64,000 bases of DNA from a bacterium (GTDB taxonomy: Bacteria > Pseudomonadota > Alphaproteobacteria > Micavibrionales > UBA2020), in NCBI GenBank assembly GCA_029945425.1, contig JAQSDV010000004.1:1040991-1104990 (forward strand), read 5' to 3'. Within the stretch, counting starts at the first letter, position 1. The number at the start of each line of letters is the position of its first letter. Positions 11,208 through 18,746 of this stretch are shown here, in pieces. The notes beneath the pieces are model-generated. The model searched no databases, was not told the DNA's origin, and saw nothing but the letters and a program-made list of their open reading frames with translations. A program made the position numbers and the translations under genes.

Positions 11208-11883
11208 AAAGCAAGCCGCCCTGGAGGCGGAAATCGGCTACAAATTCACGCACAGCATTTTGCTGGACATGGCGCTGACGCATTCCAGCCTGCCGAAAAG
11301 CGTGCATAACAACGAACGCCTTGAATTTCTGGGCGACCGCGTGCTGGGTCTCGCGATTGCCGAACTGCTTTACATGACCTTTCCGAACGAGCGCGAGGGT
11401 GACCTTGCAAAACGCCTGACCGCCGTCGTGCAGCAGGCGGCGCTGGCGGAAGTGGCGGAGAATTTAAGCCTCAGCAGTTACGTGCGCCTGTCGGTCGGCG
11501 AGATCAAGGCCGGCGGCGGCAAGAAAGACGCGATCATGTCGGACGCGCTCGAGGCGCTGATCGGCGCGATCTACCTTGACGGCGGCTATGATCCCGCCTG
11601 TCGTTTCGTGCGCTCCCGCTGGGAAAAAATGCTGGCGACCTATAACGTGCCGCCGGAAGACGCGAAGACAAGGTTGCAGGAATGGGCGCAAAGCCGCGGC
11701 CTGCCACTGCCCGAATATGTCGTGATCTCTCGCGCGGGCGAAGACCACAAGCCGCAGTTCGATGTGGAGGTGCGCGTCAAGGGGCTCGAATCCCTGACCG
11801 CCACCTCGACCTCCAAACGCGGCGCGGAAAAAGCAGCGGCGGCAAAAATGCTGGCGCGTATCGATGCAGGAACAAATTCATGA
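11191..11883 (+). CDS. rnc: Ribonuclease III
   Basis: Cuts double-stranded RNA in rRNA maturation and regulation. The 230-aa protein has the RNase III signature NNERLEFLGDRVLGL with metal-binding Glu/Asp, the second acidic cluster in DALEALIGAIYLD, and a C-terminal dsRBD (TRLQEWAQSRGLPLPEY to KRGAEKAAAAKML). GTG 11191 starts the protein at VSTPSEKQ; an upstream in-frame TTG at 11149 would add 14 residues and lie deep in lepB. The stop overlaps era by 4 nt. Confidence 0.94.
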   Translation: MSTPSEKQAALEAEIGYKFTHSILLDMALTHSSLPKSVHNNERLEFLGDRVLGLAIAELLYMTFPNEREGDLAKRLTAVVQQAALAEVAENLSLSSYVRLSVGEIKAGGGKKDAIMSDALEALIGAIYLDGGYDPACRFVRSRWEKMLATYNVPPEDAKTRLQEWAQSRGLPLPEYVVISRAGEDHKPQFDVEVRVKGLESLTATSTSKRGAEKAAAAKMLARIDAGTNS

Positions 11884-12785
11884 CTGAAAAAACGCGGCGC
11901 TGCGGCTATGTGGGCGTCATCGGCGCGCCCAATGCCGGTAAATCGACGCTTGTGAACCAATTGGTGGGCGCGAAGGTTTCCATCGTCAGCCCCAAGGTGC
12001 AAACGACGCGCACAAGGGTGATGGGCATCGTCAACCGCGAGGAAACGCAGCTTATCTTCGTCGACACGCCCGGCATTTTCGCACCGCAACGCCGCCTTGA
12101 AAAAGCGATGGTCGCAGCGGCGTGGGCAGGCGCGAAGGATGCGGAAATCGTGGCGGTGCTGATGGATGTCGGCCATGGCCACATCAATCCAGAGACAAAG
12201 GCGATCATCCAGAAACTGCAGGACACCAAGCGCAAGGCTGTCGCCGTCCTCAACAAAATTGACCTCCTGAAAAAAGAACGCCTGCTGGCGCTGGCGACTG
12301 AAATCAACGCAACCGGCGTCTTCACCGATATCTTCATGATTTCCGCGCTGAAGGGCGACGGCGTTGAAAAACTGCTGGAGGAATTTGCCAGCCGTTTGCC
12401 GGAAGGGCCGTGGATGTTCTCCGAAGACCAGATATCCGACATGCCAATGCGCCTGTTGGCGGCGGAGATCACGCGCGAGAAAATCTTCCTGCAACTGGGC
12501 GACGAACTGCCCTATTCGGCGACTGTCGAAAGCGACAAGTGGGAAGAGTTCAAGGATGGCTCGGTGAAAATTTCCCAGACCATCTACGTCCTGCGCGACA
12601 CGCAGAAGGCGATCTTCCTCGGCAAGGGCGGCACGCGCATCAAGGCGCTGGGGGCTGCCGCGCGCAAAGAACTGGAAGAAATCCTCGACCGCCGCGTGCA
12701 CCTGTCGCTGTTCGTGAAGGTGCGGGAAAAGTGGACGGACGATCCCGAGCGTTATCGCGATTGGGGCCTCGACTTTAACTCCTGA
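11880..12785 (+). CDS. era: GTPase Era
   Basis: Essential GTPase that binds the 3' end of 16S rRNA and aids 30S assembly. The 301-aa protein has G1 GAPNAGKST, G2 region TTRTRVMG, G3 DTPG, G4 NKID and a C-terminal KH domain (IYVLRDTQKAIFLGKGGTRIKALG). ATG 11880 overlaps the rnc stop as ATGA. It ends the rsh-acpS-lepB-rnc-era run; a new promoter follows at 12820. Confidence 0.97.
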   Translation: MTEKTRRCGYVGVIGAPNAGKSTLVNQLVGAKVSIVSPKVQTTRTRVMGIVNREETQLIFVDTPGIFAPQRRLEKAMVAAAWAGAKDAEIVAVLMDVGHGHINPETKAIIQKLQDTKRKAVAVLNKIDLLKKERLLALATEINATGVFTDIFMISALKGDGVEKLLEEFASRLPEGPWMFSEDQISDMPMRLLAAEITREKIFLQLGDELPYSATVESDKWEEFKDGSVKISQTIYVLRDTQKAIFLGKGGTRIKALGAAARKELEEILDRRVHLSLFVKVREKWTDDPERYRDWGLDFNS

Positions 12786-12819
12786 TTTTTCTAGATTTTT
12801 TCTCGTCTGCCTGAAAATC

Positions 12820-12848
12820 TTGACTTGATTATGGTAATCATATAGAAC
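12820..12848 (+). promoter_or_regulatory. Promoter of ankyrin gene 1 with palindromic spacer
   Basis: TTGACT (12820-12825), a 17-nt spacer and TAGAAC (12843-12848). The spacer is mostly a perfect inverted repeat, TGATTA-TGG-TAATCA (12826-12840), which would suit a repressor. The gene starts 6 nt after the -10, so a leaderless or very short 5' end is implied if this promoter is used. Confidence 0.45.
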
Positions 12849-12854
12849 ACTTAT

Positions 12855-13529
12855 ATGATTAAGTTCAAAGACATCTTCAATTTCCTGACCGGCCAGACAG
12901 GCCGAAACGAAACCCTGCTGCTCGCCGTCGAGCGCGGGGATGTGGTTGGCGTTGAAAAGGCGCTGAAACGTGGTGCAAGCCCCGATGCAGGCACAGGGGA
13001 TTCCCACGGCCATGCGCTGACGCGCGCGGCGGCAATCGGCAGTCTCGATATCGTCAAATTGCTGGTCGAGGCGGGCGCTAAAATCGATACACAAAACTAC
13101 ACAGGCCGTACTGCACTTCATGAATCAATCTGGCACCTGAAACGGCCGATTGCGCAGTATTTGCTGGAAAAAGGCGCGGAAACCAACACGCGCGACAGGC
13201 CCGGCAAAACGCCTTTGCAGGAGGCCATCGACAACGACCTGAAACCGCAGGCACTCGCGCTCATCGACAAGGGCGCGGATACCGATGCCCTTGACGACAA
13301 AAGCAATGTCACCATGCGCGCGTTGATCGAACGGCGTGGCTGGACGGATGTGGCGCAGGCGATTGATGACCGCGCTGCCCGCTTGAAACATGAAGCGGAA
13401 CAGGCCGCAATTGCCATCGAGCAGGAACGCGCGGCCTTCGAACAGGCGATCAGCGAGGTGGGCACGCTGAAATCCCCCGTGGTGGCGGGACGCACCGCCA
13501 GCTTCGCGAAACACCGCCAATCCCTGTAA
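12855..13529 (+). CDS. Ankyrin-repeat protein 1
   Basis: A 224-aa protein of unknown target. Four to five ankyrin repeats fill residues 18-160: NETLLLAVERGDVVGVEKAL, the repeat with LTRAAAIGSLDIVKLLVEAG, TALHESIWHLKRPIAQYLLEKGA (in two parts of the repeat), and TPLQEAIDNDLKPQALALID. A charged helical tail (about 165-205, rich in Ala/Glu/Arg) follows. No signal peptide or membrane segment is seen. It stands between era and gcrA with its own promoter. Ankyrin repeats mediate protein binding; nothing here shows the partner. Confidence 0.8.
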   Translation: MIKFKDIFNFLTGQTGRNETLLLAVERGDVVGVEKALKRGASPDAGTGDSHGHALTRAAAIGSLDIVKLLVEAGAKIDTQNYTGRTALHESIWHLKRPIAQYLLEKGAETNTRDRPGKTPLQEAIDNDLKPQALALIDKGADTDALDDKSNVTMRALIERRGWTDVAQAIDDRAARLKHEAEQAAIAIEQERAAFEQAISEVGTLKSPVVAGRTASFAKHRQSL

Positions 13530-13559
13530 AAAACCCGTTTTTAGGGCGATTTAAGCGGC

Positions 13560-13587
13560 TTCTTTTCGCGCGAATCGGTGCTATATT
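13560..13587 (+). promoter_or_regulatory. Possible gcrA promoter with a GANTC site
   Basis: A good -10 TATATT (13582-13587) has only a weak -35 (TTCTTT). A GAATC (13572-13576), the CcrM methylation site type, lies 5 nt upstream of the -10. In Caulobacter, GcrA acts at promoters carrying methylated GANTC, so auto-control is possible but inferred. Confidence 0.35.
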
Positions 13588-13632
13588 CATCTCCGGTAGT
13601 TGGCCTACTTTATTATGTAATCAGGATATTTC

Positions 13633-14253
13633 ATGAGCTGGACAGACGAGCGCATCGCGCTTCTCAAAAAGATGTGGAAAGAAGGCAAGAGTGCCGCGGA
13701 AATCGCGAAGATGCTCGCCAAGGGCGTAACGCGCAATGCCGTCATCGGCAAGGCGCACCGCATGGGCCTGTCCGGCCGTCCGTCGCCGATCAAGAAACCG
13801 GCCGCCGCGCCGAAAAAAGAAAAAGAAGCCGCGCCGAAGAAGGAAGCGGTCAAGGAAACACGCAGCAGCAAATCCGCGCCCGCGCCCTCCGCGAAACTCA
13901 ATCCCGTGATGGCGAAAGAGGTCGAGGAGCTGAAGAAGATCGAGAAGGAAGTACTGCCCCTGAACGGCGGCGTGCCCCTGATCGACCTCACCGAACGCAT
14001 GTGCAAATGGCCGATCGGCGATCCCAAGGAAGACGATTTCACATTCTGCGGCCGCGGCATCCGCCCCGGCACGCCTTACTGCCCCGACCATGCCGCGATG
14101 GCATACCAGACCTCCAGCCGCAGCCGCAGCCCTATGGCCGCGAACGATCGCTCCCGCAAAGCCCCCGTGAAGGAGGCCGTGGTTGCGGAAGTTGAAGAGG
14201 AAGAAGAAGTCGAGGATGTCGTCGAAGAGGACGATGAAGAAGTGACGGCGTAA
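13633..14253 (+). CDS. gcrA: Cell-cycle transcriptional regulator GcrA
   Basis: Alphaproteobacterial regulator that binds sigma-70 and stimulates promoters with methylated GANTC sites. The 206-aa protein begins with the diagnostic MSWTDERIALLKKMWKEG, continues with the helix-turn-helix VTRNAVIGKAHRMGLSGR, then a Lys/Ala-rich linker and the C-terminal segment RMCKWPIGDPKEDDFTFCGR with PYCPDHAAMAY, the sigma-interacting region. The last 30 residues are almost all Glu, Val and Asp. A duplicated copy of the last codons follows the stop (14236-14280). Confidence 0.95.
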   Translation: MSWTDERIALLKKMWKEGKSAAEIAKMLAKGVTRNAVIGKAHRMGLSGRPSPIKKPAAAPKKEKEAAPKKEAVKETRSSKSAPAPSAKLNPVMAKEVEELKKIEKEVLPLNGGVPLIDLTERMCKWPIGDPKEDDFTFCGRGIRPGTPYCPDHAAMAYQTSSRSRSPMAANDRSRKAPVKEAVVAEVEEEEEVEDVVEEDDEEVTA

Positions 14254-14280
14254 GCCGTTGAGGAAGTAACGGCATAAGCC
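14236..14280 (+). repeat. Imperfect 24-nt tandem duplication across the gcrA stop codon
   Basis: Unit 1 (14236-14256) encodes EEVTA plus TAA and is repeated at 14260-14280 with 18 of 21 bases identical. The period of 24 keeps frame, so the second copy also ends in TAA. Confidence 0.7.
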
Positions 14281-14292
14281 CTGAAGGCTTGC

Positions 14293-14335
14293 CCAACAAA
14301 AAAGCCCCGGTGAATAACCGGGGCTTTTTTGTTGG
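14293..14335. terminator. Bidirectional Rho-independent terminator
   Basis: A perfect 18-bp inverted repeat (14293-14310 / 14318-14335) with a 7-nt loop contains GCCCCGG / CCGGGGC flanked by six A and six T. It serves gcrA and the convergent nfuA. Confidence 0.93.
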
Positions 14336-14344
14336 TGCAGACGG

Positions 14345-14911
14345 TTAGTTGACCGCGCGCACTTCGTTCACTTCGGGAATGAAATGCTTCAGCAGGTTTT
14401 CGATGCCGGATTTCAGCGTCGCGGTCGAAGACGGGCAGCCCGCGCATGCGCCGCGCATGCTGAGGAACACAACGCCGCCGTCAAAGGAATGGAACACGAT
14501 ATCGCCGCCATCCTGCGCCACCACGGGGCGGATGCGGGTATCCAGCAGTTCCTTGATCTGCTTCACAATCTCGGTGTCTTCGCCGGAGGCCGACGAGGTA
14601 TGGCCGGTCGTGTCGTGCAGATGTTCGTCATTCATCACGGGGCGGCCGGTCGTGAAATGCTCCATGATGACGCCAAGGATCAACGGCTTCAGTGCGGGCC
14701 AGCTGGCGTCTTCGGTCTTGGTGACGGTCACGAAATCATTGCCGAGGAACACGCCCGAAACGCCGTTCACCTTGAACAGCTGCGTGGCGAGCGGCGAGAC
14801 TTCGGCCTTTTCGGCACCCGTGAATTCCGCCGTGCCACTAATCATGACTTCGCAGCCGGGCAGGAATTTCAGGCTCGCGGGATTGGGGGTTTGTTCGGTC
14901 TGGATGAACAT
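14345..14911 (-). CDS. nfuA: NifU-family Fe-S cluster scaffold (NfuA type)
   Basis: Carries and delivers Fe-S clusters. The 188-aa protein has an N-terminal Nfu_N domain (MFIQTEQTPNPASLKFLPG start, VSGVFLGNDFVTVTK) and a C-terminal NifU domain with VVAQDGGDIVF and the cluster-binding CxxC in GACAGCPSS. I chose ATG 14911, where the Nfu_N domain begins. The upstream fpr stop lies one base before this start, so the two are co-translated; a reductase next to an Fe-S scaffold fits a shared redox role. Confidence 0.93.
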   Translation of the reverse strand: MFIQTEQTPNPASLKFLPGCEVMISGTAEFTGAEKAEVSPLATQLFKVNGVSGVFLGNDFVTVTKTEDASWPALKPLILGVIMEHFTTGRPVMNDEHLHDTTGHTSSASGEDTEIVKQIKELLDTRIRPVVAQDGGDIVFHSFDGGVVFLSMRGACAGCPSSTATLKSGIENLLKHFIPEVNEVRAVN

Positions 14912-14912
14912 G

Positions 14913-15920
14913 TCAGGGAACGCCTTTCGTTGTCGAGTACACAAAATGGAGCGCATCACCCGGGAAAACAAGGGGGTGGATGGCGTGCGCGGCCTGTGCC
15001 GCTTCGGCGAAGCCGGTAAGAATAAGCTTTAATTTACGGGGGTATGTCGCGATATCGCCCGCCGCAAAAATGCCGGGGATACTGGTTTCGCAGGTCGATT
15101 GTTCGACGGGGATATGGTGCAAGTCGATCTTGACGCCCCATTCCGCGATATGGCCCAGCTGCGGCGTGATGCCGAAAAAAGGCAGCAGGATATCGGCGTC
15201 GAGCGTCTTTTCCTTGCCGTCCAGGTCGGCAACGGTGACGCCCGTCAGCCTGGTGCCGTCGCCCTGCAGCGCATGCAGCTGGTACGGGATGACCATTTCG
15301 ATTTTTCCGGTCGCCGCGATTTTTTGGAGGCGGTCAACGGATTCAGGCGCGGCGCGGAATTTGTCGCGGCGGTGGACGAAGTAAATTTTCTCCGCCAGTT
15401 CGGACAATGAGATTGCCCAATCGACCGCGCTGTCGCCGCCGCCCGCGATCACCAGTTTCTTGCCGGTGAAATCCTTGCGGCTTTTGACCATGTAAAATAC
15501 GGATTTGCCTTCATAGGCCTCCAATCCCTGCATCGGCGGGCGGTTGGGGCCGAACGCGCCGGCACCGGCGGCGATGATGATGGCGCGGCATTCAATCGTG
15601 GTGCCGAGCGTCGTGACAACCGTGAAGCCCGTTGCCGTTTGCGTCACATCCTTCGCCATCTGGTTCAGGTGGTAGACGGGCTGGAACGGTTCGGCCTGTT
15701 CCTCCAGCCGCGCAATCAATTCGCCCGCCTGCACGGTCGGCAGGGCAGGGATGTCGAAGATCGGTTTTTCGGGGTAGAGCGCGGTGCATTGCCCGCCGAC
15801 ATGTTCAAGGCTGTCGATGACATGGCATTTCATTTTCAGCATGCCGCATTCAAAGATCGCGAACAGCCCCACGGGACCTGCGCCAATTATCACCACATCT
15901 GTCTGATGCACCATCGTCAT
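14913..15920 (-). CDS. Ferredoxin-NADP+ reductase, thioredoxin-reductase-like type
   Basis: FAD enzyme passing electrons between NADPH and ferredoxin. The 335-aa protein has the FAD Rossmann motif VVIIGAGPVGLFAIFECG, GGQCTALYPEKPIFDIP, the NADPH motif VIAGGGDSAVDWA with HRRDKFRA, and the C-terminal FAD motif GIFAAGDIATY. The redox CxxC of true thioredoxin reductase is absent after GGGDSAVDWA, which points to the FNR type. A second in-frame ATG (15914) is possible as start. It is upstream of nfuA on the minus strand. Confidence 0.92.
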   Translation of the reverse strand: MTMVHQTDVVIIGAGPVGLFAIFECGMLKMKCHVIDSLEHVGGQCTALYPEKPIFDIPALPTVQAGELIARLEEQAEPFQPVYHLNQMAKDVTQTATGFTVVTTLGTTIECRAIIIAAGAGAFGPNRPPMQGLEAYEGKSVFYMVKSRKDFTGKKLVIAGGGDSAVDWAISLSELAEKIYFVHRRDKFRAAPESVDRLQKIAATGKIEMVIPYQLHALQGDGTRLTGVTVADLDGKEKTLDADILLPFFGITPQLGHIAEWGVKIDLHHIPVEQSTCETSIPGIFAAGDIATYPRKLKLILTGFAEAAQAAHAIHPLVFPGDALHFVYSTTKGVP

Positions 15921-15996
15921 AGGGTGTTTATGTCATGGTCAGGCGGCAGAGTCCAGATTTGACGGGCTTTTTTTAAGGTCGTTCCAGCCTAAATAA

Positions 15997-16025
15997 TTGA
16001 ATTAGTTATCCTTTCATGATACAAA
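15997..16025 (+). promoter_or_regulatory. Promoter of the SRPBCC gene
   Basis: TTGAAT (15997-16002), a 17-nt spacer and TACAAA (16020-16025), about 20 nt before the gene. An AAGGAG ribosome site follows. Confidence 0.45.
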
Positions 16026-16046
16026 AATGACCAAAGGAGAATTCAC

Positions 16047-16586
16047 ATGGGTATGCCAATTCTGGTCGGTCTTTTGCTGGTTGTCGTCGTGCTGGGTTTT
16101 CTCATTTCCCGCCAGCCCGATACCTTCCGCGTCACGCGCACCATCGTCACCCATGCGCAGCCCTTTGCCGTGTTCTCGGTCGTCAGCGACCTGCAGCGCT
16201 GGAATGAATGGTCGCCCTGGGCGAAGCTCGACCCGAACGCAAAATATGAATTCGAAGGCCCCACGGCGGGCGTCGGCGCGGTCTTTAAATGGGCAGGCAA
16301 CAAGAATGTCGGCGAAGGCAAAATGACCATCACCGAAACCCAGTCGCCCAACCTCGTCCGCACCAAGCTGGAATTCTACAAGCCCTTCAAGGCCACCAAC
16401 GACGTCGAATTCAGCTTCCGCCCTGAAACCAGCGGCACGCTGGTCAGCTGGAGCATGTACGGCAAAAATAACTTCATTTCCAAGGCGATGAACCTCGTCA
16501 TGAATTGCGACAAAATGGTCGGCGGGCAGTTCGAACAGGGGCTTGTCTCGCTCCGTGCTATCGTGGAACAGCCGCCAACGGCTTAA
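16047..16586 (+). CDS. SRPBCC-family (START/polyketide-cyclase-like) protein with N-terminal membrane anchor
   Basis: A 179-aa protein. Residues 3-22 are a hydrophobic anchor (LVGLLLVVVVLGFLI), followed by a SRPBCC ligand-binding domain: FRVTRTIVTHAQPFAVFSVV, DLQRWNEWSPWAKLDPN, VGAVFKWAGNK, and FRPETSGTLVSWSMYG are the usual family landmarks. The ligand is unknown. AAAGGAG lies 8 nt before the ATG. It is a single-gene unit by appearance, with its own promoter, and lies upstream of an ankyrin gene. Confidence 0.78.
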   Translation: MGMPILVGLLLVVVVLGFLISRQPDTFRVTRTIVTHAQPFAVFSVVSDLQRWNEWSPWAKLDPNAKYEFEGPTAGVGAVFKWAGNKNVGEGKMTITETQSPNLVRTKLEFYKPFKATNDVEFSFRPETSGTLVSWSMYGKNNFISKAMNLVMNCDKMVGGQFEQGLVSLRAIVEQPPTA

Positions 16587-16663
16587 CTCTCCCCCCTGTA
16601 TTGACTCTGTACCTTCCGGCTTATAGCATGGCGGCATCTTCATAATGCCGGAGTAACAACGCC

Positions 16664-17476
16664 TTGCAGCCTGACAGCAAGCATGGACGCAAAGCCCAAG
16701 CCGTCGCGCCTGAACGCGCGGAATTTTTTCGCGCGCTGCATGGCGGCAACCGCGATTTTGTCGACCTGTTCCTCGCGCAGCATCCGGATGCCGTCAACTG
16801 GCGCACGCCCGACGGTACGCCGCCGCTGGTGCTGGCGATGGGCGCCTCCGACCGCGATTTGTGGGAGCCTGAAAGCCGCTCCTATAACCACGAAGACGTG
16901 ATCGAACTGCTGCTCGCCTATGGCGCGGATGCGAATGCCGCCGATGCGCAAGGCCGCACGCCGCTGATCGAGGAATGCCGCCTCGACCGCCGCGAAACGA
17001 TCATCAACCACCTGCTGAAAAACAACGCCGACGTGAATGCCGCCGATTACCTGAAAACCACCGCGCTGCATTTGCTGGCCGCGCAGGATTACGGTGACGA
17101 CATGATCGCGCCGCTGGTAACGGCGGGCGCGAATATCAACGCGCAGGACTGGCAGGGCAATACGCCCCTACATATCGCGGCGGGCGAAGGCGCGTTCGAA
17201 TTTTCCGCAGGGCATATTGATGCCACGCAACGCCTGCTGGATTGCGGCGCATCGACGGAAATCCGCAACAATCATTTCCGCACGCCCTTCGACAGCGCGA
17301 ATATGAACGGCGATTTTCAGGAAGACGGCAAACGCCCCACGGCGGAACTGATTGCGGTCGTTGCCGGAAAACAGGCGAAACGCACGCCGAAGCAGGGCGA
17401 CAAGCCGGATGTCAGCCCCGCCAGCAACAGCAACCTCAAAGGCCCGAAGCCCCCGCCCGGTAAATTCCGCCTGTAA
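16664..17476 (+). CDS. Ankyrin-repeat protein 2
   Basis: A 270-aa soluble protein. Ankyrin repeats run from about residue 17 to 215: FFRALHGGNRDFVDLFLAQH, a longer repeat containing HEDVIELLLAYGADANA, TPLIEECRLDRRETIINHLL, TALHLLAAQDYGDDMIAPLV and TPLHIAAGEGAFEFSAGHID. The tail is Lys/Pro-rich and probably disordered. The start is TTG 16664 with GGAG 10 nt upstream; the nearby ATG at 16682 is out of frame. It precedes tsaE by 65 nt. Its binding partner is not evident. Confidence 0.78.
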   Translation: MQPDSKHGRKAQAVAPERAEFFRALHGGNRDFVDLFLAQHPDAVNWRTPDGTPPLVLAMGASDRDLWEPESRSYNHEDVIELLLAYGADANAADAQGRTPLIEECRLDRRETIINHLLKNNADVNAADYLKTTALHLLAAQDYGDDMIAPLVTAGANINAQDWQGNTPLHIAAGEGAFEFSAGHIDATQRLLDCGASTEIRNNHFRTPFDSANMNGDFQEDGKRPTAELIAVVAGKQAKRTPKQGDKPDVSPASNSNLKGPKPPPGKFRL

Positions 17477-17541
17477 CGCTATCCTGTATTTTCGCGTCCT
17501 TTTTGGCTATATTGTTCCCTCGCATCCAAAGGAACGCCGCC

Positions 17542-18003
17542 ATGCCATTCAACACGATCCGCATCGACCATGAAGAAGAAATGCGCGTGCTGGCCGTGCG
17601 GATTGCGCAGATCCTGAAAACCGGCGATGTCATTACGCTGACGGGTGGCCTTGGTGCGGGAAAAACCGTTTTCGCGCGCGCGCTCGTGAACGCGCTGGCA
17701 CCCGCGCCGGAAGAAGTGCCAAGCCCCACTTTTACCCTTGTGCAGGTCTACGAAAACCAGTCCCCCGCTATCTGGCATTTCGACCTTTACCGGCTGGAAG
17801 GGCAGGACGAGATTCTGGAATTGGGCTGGGACGAAGCACGGCGGCAGGGCGTCGCGGTGGTCGAATGGCCGGAGCGGCTGGGTAGCCTTTTGCCCAAGGA
17901 TCGGCTAGAAATAAACATCGAATTCACGGCTGATTCTGAAAACGCGCGGCAAGTGACCTTCACCCCGCACGGCAAATGGGTCGACCGCCAAAAGGACGAA
18001 TGA
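17542..18003 (+). CDS. tsaE: tRNA threonylcarbamoyladenosine biosynthesis ATPase TsaE
   Basis: P-loop ATPase of the TsaBDE complex that makes t6A37 in ANN-decoding tRNAs. The 153-aa protein has Walker A GGLGAGKT, the family motif VPSPTFTLVQVYE, WHFDLYRLEGQDE and VAVVEWPERLG. ATG 17542 has AAAGGA 8 nt upstream; the longer in-frame reading from 17503 lacks a ribosome site. In many alphaproteobacteria tsaE is followed by amgK and murU; here murU follows directly with a 4-nt overlap. Confidence 0.93.
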   Translation: MPFNTIRIDHEEEMRVLAVRIAQILKTGDVITLTGGLGAGKTVFARALVNALAPAPEEVPSPTFTLVQVYENQSPAIWHFDLYRLEGQDEILELGWDEARRQGVAVVEWPERLGSLLPKDRLEINIEFTADSENARQVTFTPHGKWVDRQKDE

Positions 18004-18746
18004 AAATGGCGCCTGTTCTTAAAAAAGCTTTCGTGCTCGCAGCCGGCCTTGGCGAACGTATGCGCCCGCTCACCAATACCTGCCCGAAACCGCTGCTCTA
18101 TGTCGGCGGCCGCACCATGCTCGACCGCGCGCTCGATGCGCTGGCGGAGGCGGGGGTGGAGGAAGCGGTCGTCAACGTGCATTACCTGCCGCAGATGATC
18201 GAAGACCATTTGAAAACCCGCACCAGCCCGAAGATTACCATTGTGCGCGAAGACGTGCTGCTCGATACCGGCGGCGGCGTGAAGCAGATGCTCGATTTCT
18301 TCGGTGACGAGCCGTTCTATGTGCTGAACGCCGATGTCGTCTGGACGGATGGCGAAAAGGGCGCGACGCTGACGCAGATGGCGGAACATTGGGACGCATC
18401 CAAAATGGATTTGCTCCTGCTGCTCCACACGACCAAGGATTTGCCGCTCTATAACGGCAGGGGCGATTATTACCTCGCCGATAACACCGATCAGCCTGTT
18501 TTCAAGGGCCGCACCAAGGAAGAAGCGAATTACATCTTCACCGGCCCCCGCATCGTGCATCCGCGCCTGTTCGATGGCGCTCGTGACGGAGCATTTTCAT
18601 TCCTTGAACTGTTCCACAAGGCGGAGCTGTCCGGCAAACTCTACGCGCACCGCCATGACGGCGACTGGCACCATGTCGGCACGCCGGAAGCGCTGGAAGA
18701 AACCAACCGCACGCTCGCCGCGAAAAGCAAAAAGCGCGCGCCGTGA
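18000..18746 (+). CDS. murU: N-acetylmuramate-1-phosphate uridylyltransferase-like nucleotidyltransferase (MurU type)
   Basis: Sugar-1-phosphate nucleotidyltransferase; MurU makes UDP-MurNAc in peptidoglycan recycling. The 248-aa protein has AFVLAAGLGERMRPLTNTCPKP (GxGxRxxPlT signature with KP), VVNVHYLPQMI, DTGGGVKQML and VLNADVVWTDG. ATG 18000 overlaps the tsaE stop (ATGA); ATG 18006 is an alternative with better spacing from AAGGA (9 nt). It overlaps addB as GTGA. The position between tsaE and addB is where alphaproteobacterial MurU lies, but the kinase AmgK that supplies its substrate is not beside it. Confidence 0.85.
   Translation: MKMAPVLKKAFVLAAGLGERMRPLTNTCPKPLLYVGGRTMLDRALDALAEAGVEEAVVNVHYLPQMIEDHLKTRTSPKITIVREDVLLDTGGGVKQMLDFFGDEPFYVLNADVVWTDGEKGATLTQMAEHWDASKMDLLLLLHTTKDLPLYNGRGDYYLADNTDQPVFKGRTKEEANYIFTGPRIVHPRLFDGARDGAFSFLELFHKAELSGKLYAHRHDGDWHHVGTPEALEETNRTLAAKSKKRAP

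Noticed and set aside
15945..15985. TTGACG followed by a T-run as promoter or terminator between fpr and the SRPBCC gene
   Set aside because: No -10 at proper spacing and no stem before the T-run.
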